From NCBI GenBank assembly GCA_014650415.1, contig BMUX01000023.1, positions 32,674-96,673 of the forward strand: a DNA stretch of 64,000 nt, read 5' to 3'. This DNA is from Streptomyces spiroverticillatus (GTDB lineage Bacteria; Actinomycetota; Actinomycetes; Streptomycetales; Streptomycetaceae). Numbering within the stretch: the first letter of the stretch is position 1; each line of letters begins with the position of its first letter. The translations under genes and the position numbers were made by a program. Positions 8,492 through 17,086 of the stretch are shown here, piece after piece. The notes beneath the pieces are model-generated. The model was not told the origin of the DNA. It saw nothing but the letters and a program-made list of their open reading frames with translations, and searched no databases.

Positions 8492-9412
8492 GTGATCCAG
8501 CTTCAGGCCGCGCCCTTCTGGGCGTACGCGATCGGGGCGACCTTCGCGGTGTCCGCGGGCCGCCAGCTCCAGTGGTGGGAGCGCTCGGTGCGCGGCGAGG
8601 GCGTCCGCACCCGCAGCCGGGCCGCCGACCCGTACCTGGCGCTCACGGTGCTCTACGCGGCGGTGCTGCTGGTCCCGACGGGGCTGTTCCTGCTGTGGCA
8701 GAACCCGTCCTGGGCCACCATGCACGTCGTGGACGGGCACCAGGGCCTGTGGGCCGGGTTCGTGCTGTTCTACGCGGGCTCGCTCGTCGTCGGCGCCCTG
8801 CTGGGCTACCTGGCGGCCCGGCTGCTGGTCCTGGTGGGCGCGGGCTACTGGGCGTACCTCCAGAGCGTCGGCGGGTACTTCCTGCTCTTCGGGACGCTGG
8901 TCCACGGCTGGGACGGCGACGGCTACCGCCGCCTGCTGACGGCCAGCACACGCGCCTACCGCGACTGGCCGCGCGAGAGCGTGGTCAACAACGTGCTGGA
9001 CTTCCTGACCTCCGGCACCTTCCTCGCCCTGCTGGTGCTCGGTGTCGCCGTCGTCGGCACCATGCTGGTCACCGAGATCGGCTGGCTGGCCGAGGGCTGG
9101 CGGCTGCCGGGCGCGGATGCGGACCGCAGGGTCGGCCGGTTCGTCGCCGTGCTGATCGCCGGGGCCGGCGTGTACGCCCTGCCGTTCTTCGGCGCGCTGG
9201 TGGCGAGCCTGCTGGTCCGGCTGCTGGGGTGGCCGCTGGGGCTCGCCCTGTTCGCCGTCGGGGCAGCTCTCGTGCTGCTGCCACGCCGCAGTCCGGTGCG
9301 TTTCCTGTACGGGCTGGTGGGCGTCCCGGACCAGCACTGGCGGGCGGGCGAGAACGTACCGCACGGGCCTCCGGCACCGGACTACGGCGTCACAGCAGAC
9401 CCGCGCCCGTGA
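8492..9412 (+). CDS. Polytopic membrane protein, unknown
   Basis: 306 aa with about seven or eight hydrophobic helices, for example LTVLYAAVLLVPTGLFLLW, VLFYAGSLVVGALLGYLA and LGWPLGLALFAVGAALVLL. Start GTG at 8492 follows GGAGGG at good spacing, 37 bp after the DUF6114 gene, so the three genes 6701-9412 probably form one operon. I recognise no family signature. A short charged C-terminal tail ends the protein, and its 3' end overlaps the convergent small gene at 9390. Confidence 0.7.
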   Translation: MIQLQAAPFWAYAIGATFAVSAGRQLQWWERSVRGEGVRTRSRAADPYLALTVLYAAVLLVPTGLFLLWQNPSWATMHVVDGHQGLWAGFVLFYAGSLVVGALLGYLAARLLVLVGAGYWAYLQSVGGYFLLFGTLVHGWDGDGYRRLLTASTRAYRDWPRESVVNNVLDFLTSGTFLALLVLGVAVVGTMLVTEIGWLAEGWRLPGADADRRVGRFVAVLIAGAGVYALPFFGALVASLLVRLLGWPLGLALFAVGAALVLLPRRSPVRFLYGLVGVPDQHWRAGENVPHGPPAPDYGVTADPRP

Positions 9413-9542
9413 CGAACATCGCCACGACGACGACCAGCGTCCAGCCGAGCACGTGCTCCAGGAGCTTGGGCCCGTCCTGGTCGTCGGGGCCGCCGGTACG
9501 GGTCTGGAGGCGGGAGAACAGGGCGGCGGAGGCGGCAGTCAT
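9390..9542 (-). CDS. Small single-helix membrane protein
   Basis: 50 aa from the ATG at 9542-9540: a polar N-terminal half (FSRLQTRTGGPDDQDGPK) and one transmembrane helix LLEHVLGWTLVVVVAMFV near the C-terminus. Such 45-55 residue proteins are, from memory, conserved in Streptomyces, which is why I prefer this start over an ATG 99 nt upstream. The ribosome binding site is weak for both. It overlaps the tail of the convergent membrane-protein gene by 23 bp. Function unknown. Confidence 0.55.
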   Translation of the reverse strand: MTAASAALFSRLQTRTGGPDDQDGPKLLEHVLGWTLVVVVAMFVTGAGLL

Positions 9543-9664
9543 CAGGAACTCGCAGTACGGGAGGCGGTGGAGGGTCGCGGGATGCCCGCGCCCGTCCACA
9601 GTGCCAGCGGGACCGGCCCCGGAACAGATGACATAGGTCACCGCCCCGGGGCCGGAATACCGTG

Positions 9665-11062
9665 TCAGCGCACGCCGATCGCCTCAAGTGCCCTGTGCTG
9701 GGCGGAGGTCGCCTCCAGCGGCCAGTACAGGTAGCAGACGCCCCCTGTGGCGGACGCCACCTTGCCGTCGGTGCCCCGGCGCTTGGTGCGCAGCCAGACG
9801 TTCTCGAACTCGCGCCTCTTGTAGACGCGGCGCACGGCGTCGTTGGTGGGGGCCGCCGGGTCGTGGACGATCACGTCACCGGTGCCGGTGAAACCGACGA
9901 CGGTCATCAGGTGGCCGGAGGTGCCGTAGCCGGCGCCGGTGAGTTCCCCCTTGAGGAAGGACTGTGACGTCATGGCGGGGATGCCCGCCCGGATCAGGTT
10001 CTCCAGATCGTTCAACGATCCCAACCGGGTGATCACGGCGTTCATGTCCCGGTAGCCGGCGGCGTAGGCGGCGTTGAAGGGCCAGTTCCCGCAGCCGTCG
10101 TACTGGTGGTCGTAGGTGTACCGGGCCGCGTGGCACACCTGGGGGTCGGCGTACGCGGGGTTCACCCAGGCCAGGTCCGCGGCGCTCGGGCCGCGCCCCC
10201 AGTGCTCCAGGACCATCGTCGAGGAGGTGGGGCTGCACCAGGCCTCTCCCCCGTTGTCGTACTCCGGGTACTGGCCGAGGTGGATCTCCTGGGAGTGGCG
10301 CGGCACCTTCAGCTCGCCCGCGCGCCGGGGCGCCGACGCGGGGACGGTGAAGCGGTCCGGCACGGCGGAGGACATCGCCCCGACGCGCCACAGGATGGGG
10401 GCGGCACCGCTGCCCGGCAGCCGGTACAGGATCACCCGCAGCTGGTACCCGCTGAGGCGGTTCTTCGCGGAGGCCGGGTCGGTGGCCCCGACGGTGTCCG
10501 TCGAGACGCTGCTGCGTCCGTCGCCCTGGCCGTCCACGGAGGTGCGCCGGATCTCGCTCTCGCCCGACGCCCAGCGCCCCATGACGTACCAGGGCGTGCG
10601 GGAGCCGTCCTCGTACGCGCCGCACAGTTCGACGGCGAGCCAGGTGCCGGGCGGCGTCTCCGCGTTCCAGGAGGGGACGATCTCGGTGGCGGGGGTGCGG
10701 CTGCGGTGGAACGGCGAGGTCCACACGGCGTACTCGTAGGTGCCGGTGCGCCCGGTGTGCGGGTCGAGGTAGGTCGTCACACCGTCCGGTGTGCCGATCG
10801 TCAGCCCGGGGCGGCGGCCTTCCACGACGCGGGTGCCGGGGCCGGTGCCGGAACGCCAGTCGTCGCCGCTGGTCCAGAAGCGGTTGTCCACGGTGTTCAT
10901 GGTGCCCGGGGGCGGGACGGCGGCTGCGGCCGGGAGCGCGGGGACGGCGGCGGTCGCGAGGACGGCGGCGAGCACGGCCCGGCGCGAGGCGCTGCCGGGG
11001 CCCGGCCGGGCGGAGGGCTCGGGGCGGGCGGCGGGTTCGGGGCGCGGTGGGGGTGTGGTCAT
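9665..11062 (-). CDS. Secreted C39-like cysteine peptidase, Tat-type signal
   Basis: 465 aa. The signal peptide has SASRRAVLAAVLATAAVPAL, a twin-arginine arrangement, with Ala-rich cleavage region near residue 50. The C-terminal half is a papain-like C39_2 domain: GGEAWCSPTSSTMVLEHWG holds the catalytic Cys, TSGHLMTVVGF the His, and DVIVHDPAA the Asp. The middle, about 60-270, is a beta-rich domain of unknown role. It is therefore an extracellular cysteine peptidase. Start ATG at 11062-11060 with GGGAGG 9 nt upstream. It stands alone, divergent from the small kinase gene. Confidence 0.85.
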   Translation of the reverse strand: MTTPPPRPEPAARPEPSARPGPGSASRRAVLAAVLATAAVPALPAAAAVPPPGTMNTVDNRFWTSGDDWRSGTGPGTRVVEGRRPGLTIGTPDGVTTYLDPHTGRTGTYEYAVWTSPFHRSRTPATEIVPSWNAETPPGTWLAVELCGAYEDGSRTPWYVMGRWASGESEIRRTSVDGQGDGRSSVSTDTVGATDPASAKNRLSGYQLRVILYRLPGSGAAPILWRVGAMSSAVPDRFTVPASAPRRAGELKVPRHSQEIHLGQYPEYDNGGEAWCSPTSSTMVLEHWGRGPSAADLAWVNPAYADPQVCHAARYTYDHQYDGCGNWPFNAAYAAGYRDMNAVITRLGSLNDLENLIRAGIPAMTSQSFLKGELTGAGYGTSGHLMTVVGFTGTGDVIVHDPAAPTNDAVRRVYKRREFENVWLRTKRRGTDGKVASATGGVCYLYWPLEATSAQHRALEAIGVR

Positions 11063-11279
11063 GGGCGTAACCTCCCGGTCGGACGGACGGGTACGGGCGT
11101 GTGCACCGCTCCGGCGAGGGCTCCGGAACGTGGCTCCAGGCAGGGACGCGCACGGTCCGCACGGGACGACATGGCCGCCCCGCCAGACCCTGCTGCACCC
11201 GGGCCGCGCCCCATACTGCGACCGCCCACCCCCTGACCTGCGGCGGCGCGCGGAGCACGGCACTCGTAGGGTGGCCAGG

Positions 11280-11864
11280 GTGAACAGCATCGCCCCGCTC
11301 GCCGCCCGGCTGAGCGCCCTCCCCCCGTCCCTCGGCCCGGTCCGGCTGATCGCCGTCGACGGGCACGCGGGCTCCGGCAAGAGCACCTTCGCCGGACGTC
11401 TGGCCGACGCGCTCGGCGGTGCTCCCGTCCTGCATCTCGACGATCTGGCCAGCCACGACGCCCTGTTCGCCTGGACGGACCGGCTGCGCGCACAGGTCCT
11501 GGAGCCCCTCGCGCGGGGTGAGCGCGCGCGGTACGCGCCGTACGACTGGACGCACCGGCGCTTCGGACCCGAACGGTACGAGCTGCCGCCCGCGCCCGTC
11601 GTCGTCATGGAGGGCGTCGGCGCGGGGCGCAGGGAGCTCAGACCGCTGTTGGCGCACCTCCTCTGGATGGATCTGGACGCCGAGCGGTCCTGGGCGCGCG
11701 GTCGCGAACGGGACGGAACGGCGCAGTCCGCCTTCTGGGACGGCTGGACGCGGGCCGAGACGCGCCATTTCTCGGCGGACCCGTCCCGTCCGTTCGCCGA
11801 CGCCCTGATACGTCAGGTGCGCGAGGGGTACGAGTGGCGTGAGGGGACCCCCGCGACCGCGTGA
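11280..11864 (+). CDS. Uridine kinase-like P-loop NTPase
   Basis: 194 aa. The Walker A motif GHAGSGKST sits at residues about 30-38, and HLDDLA follows where uridine kinases have the substrate and metal acidic residues. The fold is that of small nucleoside or shikimate-type kinases; the substrate is uncertain. Start GTG at 11280 was chosen, but another in-frame GTG at 11271 is possible. A 217-bp gap separates it from the divergent peptidase gene. No operon partner. Confidence 0.75.
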   Translation: MNSIAPLAARLSALPPSLGPVRLIAVDGHAGSGKSTFAGRLADALGGAPVLHLDDLASHDALFAWTDRLRAQVLEPLARGERARYAPYDWTHRRFGPERYELPPAPVVVMEGVGAGRRELRPLLAHLLWMDLDAERSWARGRERDGTAQSAFWDGWTRAETRHFSADPSRPFADALIRQVREGYEWREGTPATA

Positions 11865-11951
11865 GCGAACCGATCCGTCACTCCCCGTGACCACCCGTCC
11901 GGGCCTTGCGGAACGGCCGGAAAACCGCCCCCGCGAGTGCCCCAACTCCGC

Positions 11952-11981
11952 TTGACCCGGGGGGCGTACAGGTCTTACGTT
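11952..11981 (+). promoter_or_regulatory. Housekeeping-type promoter for the small RNA candidate
   Basis: TTGACC at 11952-11957 and TACGTT at 11976-11981 are separated by 18 bp, close to the HrdB consensus. Transcription would start near 11988, about 30 nt before a strong hairpin. Confidence 0.5.
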
Positions 11982-11987
11982 CTCAAT

Positions 11988-12060
11988 GTGCGGCTTTCCG
12001 GAGTCGCCCGCAGACACGAAGCCCCCGGTTGTTCCCCCGTGATCGGGGGCTTCGTTCTGC
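11988..12060 (+). ncRNA. Candidate small RNA upstream of the CbxX-like gene
   Basis: A promoter-like pair ends at 11981 and a perfect 11-bp stem CGAAGCCCCCG / CGGGGGCTTCG (12017-12027 and 12044-12054) follows, so a transcript of roughly 70 nt is expected. The hairpin loop is itself C-rich. No open frame fits between. It could equally be a leader with an attenuator for the CbxX-like gene, whose start is 235 nt further on. I recall small RNAs being reported next to this gene in S. coelicolor but cannot verify it here. The 424-bp gap 11865-12288 holds nothing else I can support. Confidence 0.45.
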
Positions 12061-12288
12061 CCTCACTCCCCCAACACGGGTGCCTTCGGAGCCACTTCGC
12101 TCACCCAGGGTCACCATCACCGCACCCCTCGCGCCACCCTTATTCAGGTGCCCCCTGCCCAGGTACGATGCCCTTCGGTGCGGTCAATTCCCGTCCGGGA
12201 CACAGCGGTTCGGGCATATGCCAACGACAAAGGGTCACTGGCACAGGCCCGGCGCACATCACGGGGGGCACGGTCTGTGGGGGACGTG

Positions 12289-14181
12289 ATGGACTTCGGC
12301 ACGCAGGGCACGCACGCCCCGGCCGACCTCGCCTGGCTGCGCGGCGTGGACGCCTACACGATGGGGGCGTACCCGCAGGCGGAGGAGGAATTCCGGGCGG
12401 CGGTACGGCTCGATCCCGGCATGGCGGACGGCTGGCTCGGCCTGCACGCCCTGCGCATCGACACGACGACGGCGCTGTTACGGATGTACCGCCACCGGGA
12501 GCGGTTCGGCGAGCAGCGCGCCCGGCACCGGCGGACGCTCAACTCCTGGTACTGGCTGGGCTGGTGGGTGCAGCCGGTGCTGGAGAGCCCGCGCGACCTG
12601 CTCCTCGCGCACGCCTCGCACTGGCTGGACGGCCGCCATGTGCCGGAGCTGGACCGGGCGTTGGCGGGCCTGCCGCCCGTGGACACGGACAACCAGGTGC
12701 GGTTCCTGCACGCGTGCCGGGCGTATCTGGTCAAGGACTGGGAGCAGTTGGTCCGGCACACGGACTCGCTGGTGGACGATCCACTGCTTGGCATCGAGTC
12801 GGGGCTCTTCGGCGGGATGGCGCGCGTACGGCTGGAGATGTTCGGGCAGGCGGAGCCGCTGCTGTCCGCCTCGCTGATGCGCTGCCGCAGTGAGCAGCCG
12901 CAGCGCAAGGAGCTGCGGTACTGGCTGGCGCGGGCGCACGAGGGCACGGGGCGCTCGGCCGCCGCGCTCCCCCTGTACCGGGCGGTGCACCGGGTGGACC
13001 CGGCGTTCATGGACACGGCGGCACGGCTTGCGGCGATCTCCGAGGGCGACGGCCTCGACGGGTACGACGAGTCGGCGGCCGGTCTGGCGACGGTGTCGCT
13101 GGCCAGCCAGGACTCCGTGGAGTCGCAGGGCGAGCTGGACACCCTGGAGGGCGGCGGCGACCTGCGGCTGAGCGGCGACGGGAGCCTGCCGTTCGGCGGC
13201 GCGGCGCCGCCGGGTCCGCGCAGTGGCGTACGGGAGAAGGCCGGCCCGCCCCGGCCCACCGGGCTGCCGCCCTTCCCGGCCGGGCCCTCCGACCCGGCGC
13301 TCCTGGAGCAGGCGCTCGGGGAGCTGGACCGGATGGTGGGGATGGAGCCGGTCAAGCGGCAGGTGCGGGCGCTGTCGGCGCAGCTGAACATGGCGCGGCT
13401 GCGGGCCGGTCAGGGGCTGCCGGTGCAGCCGCCGAAACGTCACTTTGTCTTCTCGGGTCCTTCGGGGACGGGGAAGACGACGGTGGCGCGGATTCTGGGG
13501 CGGGTGTTCTACGCACTGGGGCTGCTGGGCGGGGACCATCTGGTCGAGGCCCAACGGGCGGATCTGGTCGGGGAGTTCCTCGGCCAGACGGCGGTGAAGG
13601 CGAATGAGCTGATCGACTCCGCGATGGGAGGCGTGCTCTTCGTGGACGAGGCGTACAGCCTCGCCAACTCCGGTTACAGCAAGGGCGATGCGTACGGGGA
13701 CGAGGCGCTTCAGGTGCTGCTGAAGCGGGCGGAGGACAACCGGGACCACCTGGTGGTGATCCTGGCGGGCTATCCGGAGGGGATGGACCGGCTGCTGGCC
13801 GCCAACCCCGGGCTGTCGTCCCGCTTCACGACCCGGGTCGACTTCCCGAGCTACCGGCCGCTGGAGCTGACCAGCATCGGAGAGGTGCTGGCGGGGGACA
13901 ACGGGGACGTGTGGGACGAGGAGGCGCTGGAGGAGCTGCGGAGCATTTCCGGGCATGTGGTCGATCAGGGGTGGATCGACGAGCTGGGGAACGGGCGGTT
14001 TCTGCGGACGCTGTACGAGAAGAGCTGTGCGTATCGGGACTTGCGTCTTTCGGGGTATGCGGCGACGCCGACGCGGGACGACTTGTCGACTCTGCGGCTG
14101 CCTGACCTGATGCAGGCGTACGGGGAGGTGCTCTCAGGGAGAGGGCCTCGCACGGCGGAGCCTCCCGGGGGCGGGTTGTAA
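12289..14181 (+). CDS. TPR plus AAA ATPase, EccA/CbxX family
   Basis: 630 aa. The N-terminal third has helical TPR-like repeats (AYPQAEEEFRAAVRLDPGMADGW). A low-complexity linker (about 280-340) leads to a CbxX/CfqX-type AAA domain: Walker A GPSGTGKTTVARILG, Walker B GGVLFVDEAYSLA, sensor/arginine-finger region NPGLSSRF. This matches EccA, the cytosolic ATPase of ESX secretion systems, but no ESX gene is in the window. Start ATG 12289 (or GTG 12286) follows GGGGGAC. Codon 64 is TTA (12478-12480), so translation may need the bldA leucyl-tRNA, linking it to development. Confidence 0.85.
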   Translation: MDFGTQGTHAPADLAWLRGVDAYTMGAYPQAEEEFRAAVRLDPGMADGWLGLHALRIDTTTALLRMYRHRERFGEQRARHRRTLNSWYWLGWWVQPVLESPRDLLLAHASHWLDGRHVPELDRALAGLPPVDTDNQVRFLHACRAYLVKDWEQLVRHTDSLVDDPLLGIESGLFGGMARVRLEMFGQAEPLLSASLMRCRSEQPQRKELRYWLARAHEGTGRSAAALPLYRAVHRVDPAFMDTAARLAAISEGDGLDGYDESAAGLATVSLASQDSVESQGELDTLEGGGDLRLSGDGSLPFGGAAPPGPRSGVREKAGPPRPTGLPPFPAGPSDPALLEQALGELDRMVGMEPVKRQVRALSAQLNMARLRAGQGLPVQPPKRHFVFSGPSGTGKTTVARILGRVFYALGLLGGDHLVEAQRADLVGEFLGQTAVKANELIDSAMGGVLFVDEAYSLANSGYSKGDAYGDEALQVLLKRAEDNRDHLVVILAGYPEGMDRLLAANPGLSSRFTTRVDFPSYRPLELTSIGEVLAGDNGDVWDEEALEELRSISGHVVDQGWIDELGNGRFLRTLYEKSCAYRDLRLSGYAATPTRDDLSTLRLPDLMQAYGEVLSGRGPRTAEPPGGGL

Positions 14182-14425
14182 GCCCCCCCCCCGGGGGGCG
14201 GGGCCTCGTGTGCCGTTGCCCGGCACCGGGGTGTTTTCGCCCCGGTCCCGCCCCTTCACCTAAAGCGCTCGGCCGCGCGGCTGGGTGGGGGGCTGGGGTT
14301 TTGCGCAGTTCCCCGCGCCCCTTTTAGGGGCGCGGGGAACTGCGCGAGCAACCACAACGCGCCCGCAGGGTTACGGGAAGGGGCGGGTAGGGGAGAAATC
14401 CGCCCCGGCACCGGGTGCCGACCCC
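14182..14425. repeat. Dispersed intergenic repeat, copy 2 (complete, palindromic)
   Basis: It fills the gap between two convergent genes. The centre is a perfect 20-bp stem, GCGCAGTTCCCCGCGCCCCT at 14303-14322 with its complement at 14326-14345 and a TTT loop. Left flank: CCGGCACCGGGG, CACCTAAAGCGCTC, GCCGCGCGGCTGGGTGGG. Right flank: GAGCAACCACAACGCGCCC, GGGTTACGGGAAGGGGCGGG, then CCGGCACCGGGTGCCG. The hairpin could end both transcripts, but the conserved flanks show a repeat family rather than a plain terminator. Confidence 0.8.
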
Positions 14426-15535
14426 CTACCCCGCCATCGCCTCCGGCAGGCGGACGCCCCGGCGCTCCGCCGGGCGCGGGACCTGCGGGGACACCGGGAG
14501 GTCCCGGTGGGCCGGGTCGCGGACCTCGCCCACCAGTTTCTCCAGGACGTCCTCCAGGGCCACCAGCCCCAGCACCTTCCCCGAAGCATCCGCCACCTGC
14601 GCCAGGTGCGTCGCTGCCCGGCGCATGACGGACAGGGCGTCGTCGAGGGGAAGTTCGGCCCGCAGCGTCGGCAGTGCACGCCACACCTGCTGCGGCACCG
14701 CCCGTTCCGCCTCCTCCAGGTCCAGGACGTCCTTCACGTGCACGTATCCCATGAAGGCACCGAGAGGCCCCGGCGCGCAGACCGGGAAGCGCGAGTAGCC
14801 CGTGCGGACCGTCAGCTCCTCGATCTCGCGCGGGGTGACGGACGGGTCGACCGTCACGAGTGACGGCCGGCGCAGCAGGACGTCCGTGATGGGGCGGCTG
14901 CCCAGCTCCAGCGCGTCCTCCAGGCGCTCCTGCGCGCCGGGGTCGAGCAGGCCCGCCTGGCCCGAGTCCTCCACCAGGCGGTTGAGCTGCTCGCTGGTGA
15001 AGACGGACTCGACCTCTTCCTTGGGTTCGACCCGGAAGAGCTTCAGGACCATGCGGGCGCACCAGCCCAGCGCCGCCGTGACCGGCCTGCACAGGCGGGC
15101 GAAGGCCACCAGGCCCGGGCTGAACCACAGCGCGGTCTTCTCCGGGGCCGTCATCGCCAGGTTCTTCGGCACCATCTCGCCGATGACGAGATGGAGGGCG
15201 ACGACCACGGCCAGGGCGATCGCGTATCCCAGGGGGTGGACGAGAGCGTCCGGCACGTGGGCCGCGTGGAAGACCGGCTCCAGGAGGTGGGCGACCGTCG
15301 GCTCGGCCACCGCGCCCAGTGTCAACGAGCAGACGGTGATGCCGAATTGGGCCGCCGCCATCATCTGCGGCAGGTGCTCCAGGCCGTACATGACCTGCTT
15401 GGCGCGGGCCGAACCGCCCGCCGCGAGCGGTTCGATCTGGCTGCGGCGGACGGAGACGAGCGCGAATTCCGCACCGACGAAGAAGCCGTTGGCGAGGACC
15501 AGGAGGAGGGCGAAGAGGAGTTGCAGGGCGCTCAT
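14426..15535 (-). CDS. CNNM/CorC-type membrane protein, short form
   Basis: 369 aa. DUF21 transmembrane domain (about 1-185, starting LLFALLLVLANGFFVGAEFALV and containing GEMVPKNLAMT) followed by a paired CBS domain (about 205-330). It lacks the C-terminal CorC_HlyC domain present in its partner. Members are linked to Mg2+/Co2+ efflux or membrane homeostasis; transport by this one is inference. Its start overlaps the partner's stop by 4 bp (ATGA), so the two are coupled and may form a heteromer. Confidence 0.85.
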   Translation of the reverse strand: MSALQLLFALLLVLANGFFVGAEFALVSVRRSQIEPLAAGGSARAKQVMYGLEHLPQMMAAAQFGITVCSLTLGAVAEPTVAHLLEPVFHAAHVPDALVHPLGYAIALAVVVALHLVIGEMVPKNLAMTAPEKTALWFSPGLVAFARLCRPVTAALGWCARMVLKLFRVEPKEEVESVFTSEQLNRLVEDSGQAGLLDPGAQERLEDALELGSRPITDVLLRRPSLVTVDPSVTPREIEELTVRTGYSRFPVCAPGPLGAFMGYVHVKDVLDLEEAERAVPQQVWRALPTLRAELPLDDALSVMRRAATHLAQVADASGKVLGLVALEDVLEKLVGEVRDPAHRDLPVSPQVPRPAERRGVRLPEAMAG

Positions 15536-16875
15536 CGGGCCGCCTCCGTGAGCTGCTTCGCGGCGGACGTGCGCACCAGCCGCACCCGCTCCGCCCGGTA
15601 GCGGTCCACCTGGCGGACGGAGAGCTTCCAGCCGGGGAGTTCGGCCCGGTCGCCGGGGGCGGGGATGCGGCCGAGGAGGTCGGCGACGAGGCCGGCCACC
15701 GTTTCGTACGGGCCGTCGGGGACGTCGAGTCCTATCCGGCGCAGGGTCAGGACCCGGCAGCTGCCGTCGGCCTCCCAGGACGGGCTGCCGTCCTCGGCGG
15801 GGGCGACGGCGGCCAGTTCGGGCCGGTCCGCGCCCTCGGCGTCGTGCTCGTCGCGTACCTCGCCGACGAGTTCCTCGACGATGTCCTCCAGGGTGACCAC
15901 CCCGGCCGTGCCGCCGTACTCGTCGACCACGACCGCTATCGGCTGTTCGCTGCGCAGCCGTTCCAGGAGCTGCTGTACGGGCAGGGTCTCGGGTACGAGG
16001 AGGGGCGCGACGGCGATCCGGCCGACCGGGACCCGGATGCGTTCGTGCACCGGGACCGCGAGCGCGTCCTTGAGGTGGACCATGCCGACGATCTCGTCGA
16101 TGCGCTCCCGGTAGACGGGGAAGCGCGAAAGCCCGGTGGCCCGGGTGAGGTTGAGGACGTCGGCGGCGGTGGCGGTCGACTGGAGGGAGGCGACCTTCAC
16201 GCGCGGCGTCATCACGTGCTGCGCGGTGAGGTGGCCGAGGGAGAGGGTGCGGACGAAGAGGTCCGCGGTGTCCTGCTCCAGGGTTCCGGCCTGCGCCGAG
16301 TGGCGGGCCAGGGAGACCAGTTCGCCGGGCGTGCGGGCGGAGGCCAGCTCGTCCGTCGGCTCGACGCCCAGCATCCGTACGAGACGGTTGGCGGTGGCGT
16401 TGAGCAGGGTGATCACCGGGCGGAAGAGGGTGGAGAAGCGGTGCTGGGGGCCTGCCACGAAGCGGGCGACCTGGAGCGGTTTGGACACCGCCCAGTTCTT
16501 CGGCACGAGTTCGCCGATCACCATCTGCACGGCGGACGCCAGCAGCATGCCGATGACGACGCTGACGCCGGAGACGGCACCCGCCGGGATGCCGACGGCG
16601 GTCAGCGGGCCGTCCAGGAGCTGGGCGAGGGCGGGCTCGGCGAGCATGCCCACGACGAGCGAGGTGAGGGTGATGCCGAGCTGGGTGCCGGAGAGCTGGA
16701 AGGACAGCTCACGCAGGGAGTTCACGACCGTGCGGGCACGTTTGTCGCCTTCGGCGGCGGCACGTTCGGCGTCGGGCCGCTCCACCGTGACGAGGCCGAA
16801 CTCGGCCGCCACGAAGAAGCCGTTGGCGAGGATCAGGAGGAACGCTGCGGCGAGCAGCAGAAGCGGGATGGTCAT
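15532..16875 (-). CDS. CNNM/CorC-type membrane protein, full length
   Basis: 447 aa with the complete architecture: DUF21 membrane domain (LILANGFFVAAEFGLV near residue 15, GELVPKNWAVS near 125), two CBS motifs (about 215-340, DEYGGTAGVVTLEDIVEELVG) and a C-terminal CorC_HlyC domain (about 360-435). CBS pairs usually bind adenine nucleotides and gate the membrane part. First gene of a two-gene operon with the short paralogue. The 211-bp gap upstream of its ATG separates it from the hisG block. Confidence 0.87.
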   Translation of the reverse strand: MTIPLLLLAAAFLLILANGFFVAAEFGLVTVERPDAERAAAEGDKRARTVVNSLRELSFQLSGTQLGITLTSLVVGMLAEPALAQLLDGPLTAVGIPAGAVSGVSVVIGMLLASAVQMVIGELVPKNWAVSKPLQVARFVAGPQHRFSTLFRPVITLLNATANRLVRMLGVEPTDELASARTPGELVSLARHSAQAGTLEQDTADLFVRTLSLGHLTAQHVMTPRVKVASLQSTATAADVLNLTRATGLSRFPVYRERIDEIVGMVHLKDALAVPVHERIRVPVGRIAVAPLLVPETLPVQQLLERLRSEQPIAVVVDEYGGTAGVVTLEDIVEELVGEVRDEHDAEGADRPELAAVAPAEDGSPSWEADGSCRVLTLRRIGLDVPDGPYETVAGLVADLLGRIPAPGDRAELPGWKLSVRQVDRYRAERVRLVRTSAAKQLTEAAR

Positions 16876-16997
16876 GCCGCCGCCTCAGAAGAAGAGGGGG
16901 CGGCGCAGGTACTACCGGACGATCCGTCCATTGCTGGAAGGAGTCACTCCTCGGGTCGAAGGTGCGACCCCGCGGGCCCCGGAGGGCCGTCAGAGGC

Positions 16998-17026
16998 GGG
17001 GTGGCGCGCACTTGGCGCACCACCCC
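16998..17026 (-). terminator. Possible terminator after the PH-domain gene
   Basis: GGGGTGG pairs with CCACCCC across a GC-rich inner stem carrying one bulged A. It lies about 60 bp beyond the stop of the PH-domain gene on the minus strand. There is no T tract, so the call is tentative. Confidence 0.35.
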
Positions 17027-17086
17027 CCAGAGTAATCAACAAGGCACCCCGATGGGCAGGTGCACATCCCGTGTGTGCGGGGACGG

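Noticed and set aside
12017..12054. Actinobacterial 6C RNA
   Set aside because: Only one C-rich hairpin is present and the SsdA-type neighbours are missing.
12289..14181. ESX secretion system
   Set aside because: Only the EccA-like ATPase is present; there are no WXG100, EccC or EccD genes.
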